A program made the translations under genes and the position numbers. The notes beneath the pieces were generated by a model. The model was not told the origin of the DNA. It saw only the letters and a program-made list of their open reading frames with translations, and did not search any database. Positions 1-11,900 of a stretch of 64,000 bases of DNA are shown here, in pieces. Position 1 is the stretch's first letter. Each line of letters begins with the position of its first letter. The DNA comes from Cornus controversa. Lineage: Eukaryota; Streptophyta; Magnoliopsida; Cornales; Cornaceae. The DNA lies in contig CM048851.1 in the NCBI GenBank assembly GCA_026545225.1, forward strand, positions 37,649,956 to 37,713,955. The letters are read 5' to 3'.

Positions 1-1940
1 TCTAATGCTGATTCAATGAAATCTATTATCAAAATAACTTCGAAGAAAAACATGTATGCAAAATTGTATCCTCATTATAGCATTTAACCAGGAGGTCCAC
101 AAACAAGAGAATGCGAAAAAAATCAGTCACCCCTTAGGTTATATGCTAGATTTATTAAAAGTGGTCCAGACCTGTTAAAATTGCTCAACAGATAATCAAA
201 ATATAATTGGCTTTCAAATTAGATATCTACAAACCAAGACTAGGTGGGATGGGAAAATTTAAACGTGGACAAGGACGTGGGATGGGGGGTCCTCTGCTAA
301 ACGGGACAGGGGAATTGTGCTCAGGAGTGTGCATAGGTGTCATCTGAGCTAAGATAGATTCTTCACAGTACCGATGCAAATTATCCAGATGCTGATGTAC
401 CACTCTATTCGGATATGGAAAAAAAAATCTTGAAAATTCCAAACTACCATGAATCCAAAACCACATATACAGGGAAGAAAGAACATTATCTCAAGTTCAC
501 CGGCAGGGACCTCCACATTTTATTCACAAGCATGCATATTTCCACTCCTTGCAGATGAACCATGTAATTTAAATGGAGCTGTTCTCCACACTGGTAAACT
601 CCTTCCAGCTGAATAACAAACCCCCCATCTTCCAAAATAAATCAACCGCTAGACAAAGCAAACCTACCTCAGATATAAGAGAGCAGAAGTGAAACAATAA
701 AGTTATCAAGCCAAAATAAGTGCAAGGGGAAATGGGCAAGCTTCAATCCTTCTTTCACAAGCAAAATTTAATAAGAACTTCTAACCACCAACTAATTAAG
801 CTACCAGTCATAAGAATCTGGTCCCCTGCTTCTATCCCCAGTTCCCTACAGACAAGGACTACTTCCAAGAGCAAATTCCAAATAGCCTTCCCAAGAAATG
901 GAACCTCTTCTGAACCTCCCAAAGAACAAACCATTATTGTCGTCCTCCCACACCACCTCATCACTTCATTTCCAAATCATGATCACTGGATACAATTTTT
1001 CAAAGAAAGAGATAACTGAGTAATGGTCCAAATCTCAAAAGATATCAAACACAAAAGGGTAGAGAACTATTAAGATCCTTGGCCTCCCAAGTCCCAACAC
1101 ATGGTATCAACCACCATATTACTGTTATCGTTGTCAACCTCAAGGAGTTCTAAAACCACTAACTTCACACGTCTGCACCATGCATCATTCCAAAATTTTG
1201 AAACCATTCCTAACCATGAAGTGATATAAGACCTCCTCTGTATCTTAAAAATACCAACCATCCCTCTCACTTCCTAAACAATTAGAATTCTTTTGCAGTG
1301 CCATTGTTGCCAAATGTTCAAAGCAGCTTTTTTAATTAAGGAAATAATTAACAATTCAGTTTCACTTGGTATTTTCATTTTGCTCATGATCTCTTCCTTT
1401 TTGTCAAAATCTAACAAAAAATAGCATTTATAGGGTAATTTGTTATCAGATGTAGTCAGGAGACCCCAGAAATGTAATCAATGTGAAGTTTGGAGCATAA
1501 GAGGGTTTGCAACGACTAAACCAATCCGAAAAACTGCAATAAAAAAGAGACCTTTGAGCAACACAAAACATCCATTCGTCTAGATTATTTGTGGTTTACT
1601 TATCTGCCGTGCGATTAATTATATGTAAGCTATAATTCTCTATTTGGAACAATTGTATCAAATTGGCAAACAATTAAATAAATAACAGGACAAGTTATGG
1701 CCTTTATCATTCTCTTTCTTTTCTATGTTTTGCTGTGCGTACATACAATACATGTTCCAGTTATTTATCACTTGCCAACAAAATTATCTAATTTGAAATC
1801 CCAAAAGCAAAAACTAGTACCACATCAGATATTAACACAGATTTTCAAGAAGATACAACATTACAACACCAACAACTAAACAATTAAGATAAATACAAAT
1901 ATATATATATATATATATGAGCTACAGAAAGAGTGTGTAC
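1..1940 (-). other. Intron 1 of the DPMS1-like gene (partial)
   Basis: This AT-rich stretch lies 3' of the exon 1 donor. The only open frames are short (100 residues or less) and overlap on both strands without family signatures. It ends next to a (TA)n tract at about 1900-1918. No further exon or recognisable mobile element was seen. Confidence 0.6.
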
Positions 1941-2047
1941 GGGAGGTGCTTGAAGACGAGAAAGACGATGAGGGCAATGTTGAGGCGCTCGTTGTAAGTG
2001 GGGATGATTATACTGTACTTGTTCCTCTGCTTCTGATGTTCCTCCAT
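1941..2047 (-). CDS. DPMS1: Dolichol-phosphate mannosyltransferase catalytic subunit, exon 1 (partial gene)
   Basis: This enzyme moves mannose from GDP-mannose to dolichol phosphate at the ER membrane, making the donor for N-glycans, GPI anchors and O-mannosylation. Reading the minus strand from the ATG at 2047 gives about 35 residues that include KYSIIIPTYNERLNIALIVF, the N-terminal GT2-family strand and the start of the nucleotide-binding fold, near-identical in character to plant DPMS1. The frame runs to CAC CTC CC followed by GTACAC, a good donor at 1940, so intron 1 is phase 2. No exon 2 (expected to carry the VVDDGSPDGT motif) is visible between 1 and 1940, so the gene continues beyond the left edge after an intron longer than 1.9 kb. 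The identification rests on one short but very characteristic exon. Confidence 0.83.
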
Positions 2048-3848
2048 TATCAAATCAAAAACCTAAAAACCCAAATTGGCTTTGACGGACAGAGAGAGAA
2101 TTGAAAGATGGGTGAGACCCAATTCTTCACTCGGATCGCCTTCTTCGTGAGCAGATGATCAGCCTATATGACCTCCGCGTAAAGGTCAACAGACGCAGAG
2201 AGATATGCTCAACTCGGGCCGGATCAAACAGTATTTGTTTTCGAATATCGACCTGAATGTAAATGGATCTGATTCAAAAGTTTGGTCTCTGTGAAATTTA
2301 TCCAATAATTATTTTGTTAATTAGAATTTAGCTATTTTCATTAAAAATAAAATGGACATATGTTTTGTATAAAATACTGAAGTGTAATTAATATATCATT
2401 GTCAATCTTAAATTAGTTTTTCTCTAATTTCAAAACATGAATTTCATGCTAATAGAATCATTAGATGCAGTGTTAGAAAAATTAAAAATAAATAATTCAA
2501 GCGTTATTACATATGAAATATAAATATATTAACACTTATCAAAAGAAAACTATAAATATATAAATTGTGTAGCACTAGAATACGTTTGATAATATTTTCT
2601 GTTAATTTTTAATATTACTACAGTATTTTTAAAAATAAAATAAAATTGATAGCTTCATTTTAATTTATGCATAATCGGTTTCAATTTTTTTAAAATTACT
2701 TAAATGAAAACGCGTTAACAAGTTATTTCTTTTATTTTTTTAAATAAAAATATGTTGTCAGAAAACAAAAAATTGACCAAATTATCAAAAGACCCTAAAT
2801 TGACTTCTCTTTGTCTTTTCTACAAAATTGGCATGTCTTTCAAAACACTCAACTTAGGTTTGTCTCACTTAAATTCAAAAGTTTTCCTTTTCATTATGAT
2901 ATCTTCTTAGGCACGAAAAGAGCAAAAGAAAAGAGGGAAGCTTCTGGGTAAGTAAGGTAGTAACAATGTATGTTCGTTCTGTTTACATGTATCTTCTTGA
3001 GTTTACACAAACATATTCCTTAAAAACCTCAGTTATTTGCCAAAACTTTTTAAATTCTATGTTTTGTACTATGGAAAAGAAAAGAGAGAAAAATATTAGT
3101 TATAAGAAAAAATAAAAAAGAAAAAAAAAAGAATTCATTGTGTTTAGTGGATTAATAAAAGATAAGAAATGAGATGATAGTTAACATGTTTTTTTTTTTT
3201 TTGGTAATAAATATTTAATATGTTTGGAGAAAGAAAAGAAAATGGACTATTTAAAAAAAATTACCATTAAATTTTTCTATATGTAAAAAACAAATTTTGC
3301 ATTTTATCAAAATAAAGACAAAATTAATATTAATAAAGTTTCATTAAAAAATAATAGTCTTTTCTTTCATTTCCTTTTATTTTGGTAGGATAACAAAGCT
3401 TTGGACTATTCCTTCAAATCCATGCATTTTATTTTCTTTCAAAATTTTACTTCAAACACCAAAAAAAAAATCATATTCTCCCCTTACCTTTCTTTTCCTA
3501 TTCTTTCAAAATTTTACTTCAAATACAAAAAATATATATATATTCCACTGTTTCTTTTCTTTTCCTTTTCTCCCATTTCTTTCCATTGTTTTCCCCTCCC
3601 TCTTGGGTTTTGGCCATCCCTGTGTAGTTTATTTTCTTTTAATGAATTTTCAATTATGAAAAAAAAAGAAAAAAGGTATCCTTATGTGGGTCCACGCGAT
3701 ATCATCATCTCATTAATTTTCTTCTGTTTCTTTTAATTCGCATTGCTTACTCGGTAAATTGTTTTACCTTAAAAAGAAATTTCTTACTCGCTTGGTGAAA
3801 TGATTCTTCAACCAAAACCATATTTGTACAGACGAGAACTCTTCCACA
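2048..3848. other. Divergent intergenic region between DPMS1-like and LEA-2 genes
   Basis: About 1.8 kb shared upstream of two divergently transcribed genes. 2048 to about 2200 is the more GC-rich 5' UTR and proximal promoter of the minus-strand gene. The rest is strongly AT-rich with poly-A/poly-T runs and no supported coding sequence; a 111-residue frame at 3401-3736 is low-complexity (Phe/Ser/Lys) and is not credible as a gene. Confidence 0.6.
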
Positions 3849-3856
3849 ATATATAA
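3849..3856 (+). promoter_or_regulatory. TATA box of the LEA-2 gene
   Basis: The octamer atatataa lies about 100 bp upstream of the ATG at 3958. It would place the transcription start near 3880, giving a pyrimidine-rich 5' UTR of about 75 nt. Confidence 0.65.
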
Positions 3857-3957
3857 GTTACAGACAGACTCCATTAATCTCTTGTAAGAGAGTCGGTACT
3901 ACCATCCCTCCATTCCCTTTCTTTCTTTTCTTTTCCTTCAATTTCTTTCCAACCAAA

Positions 3958-4746
3958 ATGGGCTCCCTCAGTTTTTCTCTCACAATGAAAAATGGTAATG
4001 AACCGGTCATGGAAATTGGTTATAGCCACCACCACGCTGCGGCCACCACTGGCGCCGCTCACCCTTTGGCGGTGCAAGCTCCACCTACCCACCGCAACCA
4101 CCGTACAACCCCTCACGCGCCACCACCACCACCACAAAATGGGAAAAAGCTGACAAAGTGCCAATGCATTGCACTGGCTATCTTCGCCATTTTTTTTGCT
4201 GGCCTTATTATTGCTGCTAGTGTGATCCCTCCTCTGGTTTATCCTCCGAAGTTCCGAGTTGACTCAGTTTCTCTCTCTTCATTCAACGTCTCCTCCTCGG
4301 CCCAGCAGCAGCAGGAGGAGGCAGTAGTAACTGCAAACTGGAACATGGGATTGTATTTCAAGTTGAATGGAATTGTCTTTTGGAACCAACCCATGGCTTC
4401 AGTATTCTATAAAGAGGTTAATAAGCTGTGGTATAATATGCCTATCTCGCCTTCGTATCGCTACAATGACGTTGAGTCCCTAATGGTGAGCAATACTATT
4501 TTCCCATGGTCGGTGTCTGTGTCCGGAGGAGTTGCCAAAGCCATTGAGACGGATAGATCGTCACTTGGGGTTGTGAATTTCACCATTGTCATTGATGGTA
4601 CTCTTAGGAGTAATTGGTTGTCACTTAGACATCAAAAGCTGGTGGTCACTTGTGAGGATGTGCAGATTGGATTTTCACCCCATAACTCAACAGCAGCCAC
4701 AATGTTGGGTAAGTCCAGGGATTGCAAGATCTATCGTAGTTATTAA
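3958..4746 (+). CDS. LEA-2 / NHL-type hydroxyproline-rich glycoprotein family membrane protein
   Basis: Single-exon gene for 262 residues. Residues 1-66 form a cytosolic His/Pro/Ala-rich tail with a short polyproline run (about 55-59). A basic patch (KKLTK, 63-67) precedes one transmembrane helix (about 69-91, IALAIFAIFFAGLIIAASVI). After it comes the PPLVYPP turn and a roughly 150-residue extracytoplasmic LEA-2 beta-sandwich with N-glycosylation sequons (NVS 110, NFT 207, NST 243). This is the layout of NDR1/HIN1-like proteins and the 'LEA hydroxyproline-rich glycoprotein' family, which sit in the plasma membrane and are linked to defence or abiotic stress responses. The ATG at 3958 has a strong context (AAAATGGG); Met10 is a weaker alternative. 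The family is clear, the specific role is not. Confidence 0.88.
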   Translation: MGSLSFSLTMKNGNEPVMEIGYSHHHAAATTGAAHPLAVQAPPTHRNHRTTPHAPPPPPQNGKKLTKCQCIALAIFAIFFAGLIIAASVIPPLVYPPKFRVDSVSLSSFNVSSSAQQQQEEAVVTANWNMGLYFKLNGIVFWNQPMASVFYKEVNKLWYNMPISPSYRYNDVESLMVSNTIFPWSVSVSGGVAKAIETDRSSLGVVNFTIVIDGTLRSNWLSLRHQKLVVTCEDVQIGFSPHNSTAATMLGKSRDCKIYRSY

Positions 4747-4982
4747 GTATCAAGAAACAGAGAGAGAAAGAGAGAGAGACTACTTTACTATCATATCGAT
4801 CAATTATATATATATATATATATATAGAATTTAACACAAAGCTGCTTTAAATTTTACAAACATAGGATTCTATTATCATTGACATTTGTTCGCTTATGGC
4901 TCAGGGAAATGGTTTCACTTTGCATTAGTCTCTGATGTTTGCTCTGTTTTGTAGCTTTGTTTCTGTTAGTGGTACTTAAAAA

Positions 4983-5024
<42 letters not shown>

Positions 5025-5944
5025 ATACTGTTCTAGAGCTAGGAAACTTATCCTTACTTTCATTCCTATCATCTCTGCTCAATGACACAATAAATCACTA
5101 CAATAGGATTTGGAATAAAGAGGTTGCATACACAGTTTTCAAAGGCAGGCCACAAGAAGGGGAGATTGTCTTGGAATGTAAATTAGGAGGGAGAACCAAC
5201 CTTATTTATTCAATAAAGGCAAATCAATATATCAAAAGAGGGTTATTTCCTTCTCCTTTTACTCTTTATTCTATTAGTCTCTTCTTCACTTTTGTTTAGA
5301 CCATGTTTTTGTTAGATAGAAAGGAATGGAAATGAATTTTTTTTGAACGTTTTAGGGGTTTGGTTTTCGGGGAAGGGAAAATTTTTTAAGAAAGTAACTT
5401 TTCATGATCACCAACTTTTCCACAAAATTTTCCAACAAAAAAACACAGAAAATTTTCAATGTCTTGAGAAAGTTTTATAAATTTACAATAATACCCTTCC
5501 TTTTCTTGCAAGTTTAATGCATTCCAAATTATAAAATTGTAATTTCCTATGACTTTCTTAAAAAAAAATTCATGCTAAACAAATGCATGTTGAAAATTTA
5601 TCTCTTCATTTTCTTTCACATTCTTTTCCTTTCCAGTATTAATTTCCATCTAACCAAACAGACCCTTAAGGAAATGCATAGAGAAAATCTTGATATAAGT
5701 TACACTGGTTGAATCTTGGAAGTGTCTTGAGGATAGCTCACACGAGGCATATTGAACAAGTGGAAAGTGCAGGAGTATTTGTTATTATGTACAACCAGTA
5801 CAAAGGCCAAACAAATATTTCTCCTTTGCCTTATTCAAACAAGTAGAAATTTCCATACATCTTATAACCACTATTATTCACAGTAACATCCATAGAAAAA
5901 AGATCTGCATTTCGATTCAATATGCATGAGCAAAAGATTGTTGA
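4747..5944. other. Convergent intergenic region with (TA)n tracts
   Basis: 3' UTRs of the LEA-2 gene (plus) and SBE1 (minus) face each other here. It holds two (TA)n microsatellites (about 4805-4827 and 4986-5022) and a MITE-like inverted-repeat segment listed separately. No coding sequence is supported; short frames across the tracts encode only alternating Ile-Tyr. Confidence 0.6.
5300..5666. mobile_element. Degenerate MITE-like inverted-repeat segment
   Basis: The left end (tgttagatagaaaggaatgg) and the reverse complement of the right end (tggttagatggaaattaata) are imperfect inverted copies that bracket about 365 bp of AT-rich noncoding DNA. The right outer end reads ctaaccaaacagaccc, an end typical of nonautonomous DNA elements in plants. 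No clean target-site duplication was found, so the boundaries are approximate. Confidence 0.4.
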
Positions 5945-8900
5945 TCAGACTTCCAACGCGCCTTCTCTTTTCTCTTCCACTTCCAAACTTCCTCCTGTTT
6001 TGCTTGGGCCAGCATCAACATCTTCATCAGGAGCTGATTTTTCAGATCTCTCACTGCTATCCACCATACTTGCCACAACTGTCTCGTTGACACTTGCCAA
6101 CTCGTAATCACTTTTGCTTTCTTCTAAATTTTCTTCAACTCTATAGTAGACCTTTAAAGGAAAAGGAGGAAAATTAAATGATTCACTTTATCAATTTAAA
6201 CAGGGCAAAGTAAAGCATCAGTAGTATAGAATTAAAATGTTGTAATTATACAATCACTTAACGATTCCAATTGATGGCTAAAACTACGAACTTTGACATG
6301 AAAAATGAATGAAAACACTCACTACGTTAATCTTCAAACTAATGTCCATGCTGGTATACCACATTAACCAATAATGTCAATATATGCCATTGAAAATCCT
6401 GTCCGTACCTCTTCTATAATATTTAGACAATGTTTACACTACACTTCATTTATAAATTGTACTTGTGTGTTAAAGAATTTGAGACTGAAATTAACCCTAA
6501 GGTAATTCATTTCAATGCAAACTTTTTCGCAGAAAACTCATTATGACAACTGCTTACATTAACAATTTGTACATGGGTTTGCTTTCTTTGCTGTAATAAG
6601 TAGATATTTTCAATTACCAAAAGAAAAAGAAATAAGAGAATTTTTAACATTTGGGATAAGAGAACGTTCCATCGCTCCTCTATGGTGAAAAGAGATGCGC
6701 ATGTCCATCATAAAGAAAGTACACTATTATACATCTTGCTATATCTAATTAATTCCTTGAATTCGTTTGCCAATAAGTGGTCTTCTCAGGAATGGTAAAG
6801 GTTGTAATGCAGTGCAACCCCTAATACCAACAACAAAGAGTAGAAAGGGAAAGACCCAGAGACAATCATACCACACATGTTCTAGCCGGTGAGAGTACTT
6901 TAAAGGAGTTGGGACGGTTGTTGAAGTTAGTTTCAGGCACTCCAGGTATTCCTTCAGGGGATGTGAAATGGTCTGCATCATGGGCAACCTGCCATAAAAA
7001 ACTATCCATTATATCCTCAAGAAATTAATAGTAAATGATAAATCAATTCCATTCACACTATCCTTGGATGTTGACGAAACAAGGACGAACACATTCAAAC
7101 TCAGAAAATTGAGTGGGATATCTTACAGCCCCAAATGAGGAAAAAGAAAAGCAATGAAAATGTATCAATTTTCAACCAACTAATTGAGTCAAAAAGAGCT
7201 CATGGTTGGCTTTTCAGAAAATGGAACCTCCAAACCATGTGGTATCAAATCTGTACCACACGTAAATTATCTTCTCAAATATAGTTATCTTGATTCAATT
7301 ACCCACTAAATAATCTTTTTTTAAAATAAAAAAAAAATAGATAAGTGAGCAATTGAATCAAAATACCAAAAGTCTTATCACTCCTAAAACTACTTTTACA
7401 TAATTTTGAGATAAAAGTTAAAAGAACTCCATTATGACTGGAAGATGACATCAATTCTAGAGGTTAGTCTGTTGGATGTCATTCAAGCTCCCGTTTGAGA
7501 TAAAAGTTAAAAGAGTTCCATTATGACTGGAAGATGACATCAATTCTAGAGGTTAGTCTGTTGGATGTCATTCAAGCTCCCCAAGAAGCTTGAACATCAT
7601 CTTCAATGGGAGGGGGTGGGGAGGAAATGGGGTATTGCGTGGGATGGGGTCTGAGGTAACTCTTACTTCACCAAAGAGAAGGAAAACTGGATAGCACCAG
7701 AGCACAGAGTAACACTGATAAACCAATCAATCAACAACACTCTTGATAAAAGTGCTCCAGTCAAGCAATCTATATAATATATTACACTCATTAAGCAATA
7801 GTGAAGTGAGTATAATTTTAAGAAGGGTTAAATCCTTACTCTTCCATGCCCACCAAACTCCCAAGCGTCACTGTCCAGTGCAACTCTATATTTCCCAGGC
7901 AAGTCACACCCAACCTTGTACCTGTATGTTTTAGAGCATGGATCACTGGAAGATTTTGAAAAGCCCAAAATAAAATTATATCATTATCATCATCCTCAAA
8001 TCCTTCTCCAAAATGTTATAAACTTGGCTCCACCAATCTGATTCTTCCATATACTCTTTGTGGAGCCATACTCACATACAATCGTACAAATATTTTGCAA
8101 AATGAAAAACAAAAATACCCATCATATGTGTTTTCTGGATGGAAGTTGAATACAAAGACTAGGTCTCCGCGTTCAAACACAATAACCTGTAAAATGAAAC
8201 AAGTAATCACTATTTAAACACTAACACAGTGGAATCCTATCAAACCAAAATGATCAAGCCTACATTAAGTTAATTTTGAGAACTTTAAATGCTATTCTTG
8301 CTAATTGGACATGTCACACCAGTGGAAGGTGTAGTTTGAGGTAGGCTTGATAGGCAGCAAGCTATCCAAAAAGCCATTCTTCTCTTTAATATATGTAGAG
8401 AATCTACAGATACATATAAAGAACTATTGTATCAACCATTCATCAATTAACTCCTATTCAAGTTCAACAAATTGCTTAATTTTAATTACATCATCTCTAT
8501 TGTCCACTCCAATCCCTATGGATTGCTTCTCAAAAGCACTTCTGCACTGATCTAAGATATATATAGGTGCGCTGCCCTCTTCAACTGCTTAAATGAATGC
8601 TCTCATATTTTACCTTTAAAATTAGATGGAGAAAAGGTTACAAGCCAGGAGCATCTATACCTTGTCATCTTCATCTGTGCTGCTCACTATCTGTTTTGTA
8701 GACGCAAGGAATGAAAATCTATCATCAAGATAATTCATAGCTCTGTCAAATGCATTCATGAACTGCAGAAGTACAAGAATAAAGAACAAAAAAAATTACT
8801 TTAGAATGTAACTATTGGAAGTGAAAAAGAAAAATATGGCAACAAATAAAAATTATTGTAGGAAGGACCATAAATTACGCGCTATAAAGGTGCCTAATCA

Positions 8901-11900
8901 TATCAAACTGGAGCCATCCATCATAAATGCATCCCACCATGTTCCCACGTCATAACCTAACATGATTAGATTTTTGAAGCATGAATGGTATGGACTTCGA
9001 CCAGACCATTAATAATATTATTCTGAACTGCCAAAGTATGTGATGGATCAACTGGTCAAGGCCATAATAGGTAGAGTTACAGTCTCAGAATTTTTGGAAG
9101 TGTCATGATAAAAATTTAGGCAATCACTTAATGACAGCTGACTTTAATTGCATGAGGAAGTGGATGGGAATGGAAGTTGGCTACTGATGTCCTGAACTCA
9201 GTGCTCTAAAACATAGCAACAGGAAGTGACAGTATAAACTGCTAAAAGATGAGACTCTGAACCTTGTATCGCAAGTGATCTGTATCCACAAGATCCCATT
9301 GACGTCTGCATTTTTCATAACTCCAACCATTGCCTTCTCTTGGGAAGTCGATCCACTCAGGATGGCCGAACTACAATTAAGCATTCATGAAATAGAAGCA
9401 TACAAGTATAAAACATGAAAAAAGTAACATGTATAAAGCATGATTATTTCTCTGCCTCTTTGTAGAATAGGATCCTCAAAACAGATTTATGATGAACAGA
9501 GTTTAAGCTCCTGTCAGGAAAGAGTTTCCAGTAATTATTTTCACTTAAAATGATGCATATGAACCTACTATCAAGTATGGAATCTGAGAAGAGTAACTTT
9601 TCAAGCATTGGCTGATTTCATCTACTCTGCTCATCTTATTTTTACGTGTTCATGATTAACCCTTTAGCAATGTTTTAAGAACAAAGTGACCAACCTTTTC
9701 TGCACAAAAATCCTTTTTTGATTTGAGGATTGAAATCTTCTCAAAGGCAACCAAATTAAAATCTTGATGGCACACATGTTAGATATTATTTTAGACTATC
9801 CAAGTCTTGGCGCACTAACTCCACGAGTTTAGGCCAGTGTAGGGTCCTGTTACTTACCTCATTTCCCATGAAATTAAGGTAGCCGTCTCCTCCTAATGCC
9901 AATGTTATAAAATGAATCATCTACAAAAGAAAATAGCAACGATGAGAACTATAACCAGAAGCATATTATTTTATCAGAAGACAATATGTGAGACCTTAAC
10001 CGTATTTATTATAAATCTTAAAGTTGCGGTTCTCTAGACTGAAATGTTAAACAGTACCACATATATGAATGAAGTAAGCATTATATTACTATTGGATCAG
10101 TTAGGTTGAGTTAAGATCTGTGACATAAGACTCAAGGTGGAAACCATCACTCAGTTGAGACATGAAACCACACCTGCAAGAGGCATTCAATTAAATGCTT
10201 ACAACAGAACAAACCTTGTGAAGTGCGATCCCTCGCTCAATAGCAGGAGAAGCATCCACCAAACTAGACATGCCAGAATACATTTCTTTATCCATTAGAA
10301 AAAATGAAATAGTCTTGTCACCCACAATGGCCTGCACAAGAGCACAGAAATTAGAAAAAGAAGAGAGAGAGAGAGGTATGAGAAAAAGTGAAGTTGCATA
10401 TAATTGAACTTATGAGATGAATGAAAGCAATTATGAAATTATGTCAATATAGGCAAAGTAAAGAAGATCCGCTGCAGTAAAACTTCATAGAACTTCTGTT
10501 CTACATTTTCTTTTAGCGAGAGAGTTGTGACATCAAGTTTGAGACAACCTATAGGACAAAAAATGGGACTCAATCAGACATTTCAAGGTGAACATTCAAC
10601 ACAGAGAAAATCTCGTACCTGATCATGACTCTCAGCGTAAGCGATACACTTCTCGGTGTATCTCCTATTTGTCAAACTCTGTGATATTTCCTTCATTGAC
10701 CATTCTTCATCAATCTTGTTCTTTAAGTAATCAATCCACTTGTCAGGAATGGCCATCGCCAAACGGTAGTCAAATCCAATTCCTCCCTCAGAGACGGCCT
10801 GACCAAGTCCAGGCATCCCAGAAACATCTTCGGCAATGACAGTTGCATCTGGAAAGGTATTATGAATTAAACAATTGGCCAGCATCATATAAACCACAGC
10901 ATCAACATCTGTTGCCTCACTGAAATACTCATTATAATTTCCCGTGAATGCCATGTCGATTCCATGGTGATGATACAACATCGAAGTTACTCCATCAAAT
11001 CGGAACCCATCAAAATTGTACTCTTCTAACCACCACCTCAAATTGGATAGAAGGAAACGAAGAACTTCCCAATTAACATAGTTAAATACTCTGCTATCCC
11101 ATAACTTGTGGTAGCCTCGCTCTCCAGCGTGGAAGTAGGACTCTTGTGAGCTTTGGCCAACATCAAAGCCATTAAGGCCATCAGTAACATTGTTACTTGC
11201 ATGGCTGTGAACAACATCCATCAAGACCCGCAAACCCAAGCTATGGGCTTTATCAATTAAATACTTAAGGTCTTCAGGTGTTCCAGATCTACTGCTCACT
11301 GCAAAAAAGTTTGTGACATGATACCCAAATGATGCATAGTAGGAATGTTCCATCACAGCCATCAACTGGACTGTGTTATAGTTATTCGCCTGAATACGAG
11401 GCAAAACATCATCTGCAAACTCCCTGTATGAATTTATTCGGGGTTCTGAGCTACTCATCCCAACATGGGCTTCATATATCCGTGGGGCCTTTGGTTTTGA
11501 AGGACGAGGGTACTTAAAATGATACCTGCATGGTCAATGAAAGAACACACCAAGCAACTATTGTTTTTATTCATATTTTGATCTAAGAAAATACATAAAA
11601 ATGTCCCCTTGTTTTATTGGAATTAGGTCAAGTGGAAGACAAACTTTCTTAATCTGAAGCCAAAATGAACTGCATCATACAACTAATTATGAATTATTAT
11701 AAAATATAGGAATATTTTGAAGAGAAAAATACTAACAGATAATGGGCCTGTTTGGCTCAGTTTCTTATGAAACAATTTTCAAGAATTTAGAGAACACAAA
11801 ACAGTTTTTGAAAAACTGTAAAAGACATTCTCTAAAAACAGGGCTTTTTTAAACTCAGTTTACAAAAACCTGTCATACTGTTTTATGTTTTTCAGTTCTT

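Noticed and set aside
3401-3736. 111-residue open frame
   Set aside because: Low-complexity Phe/Ser/Lys/Pro composition in AT/pyrimidine-rich promoter DNA; no family signature.
4854-5072. Frames encoding Ile-Tyr runs
   Set aside because: Translation of a (TA)n microsatellite, not a protein. The same applies to 4646-4837 and the start of the frame at 37814-38107.
6745-6987. 80-residue minus-strand frame at the SBE1 3' side
   Set aside because: Out-of-frame shadow of SBE1 exon 13; the correct frame reads [20 protein letters not shown].
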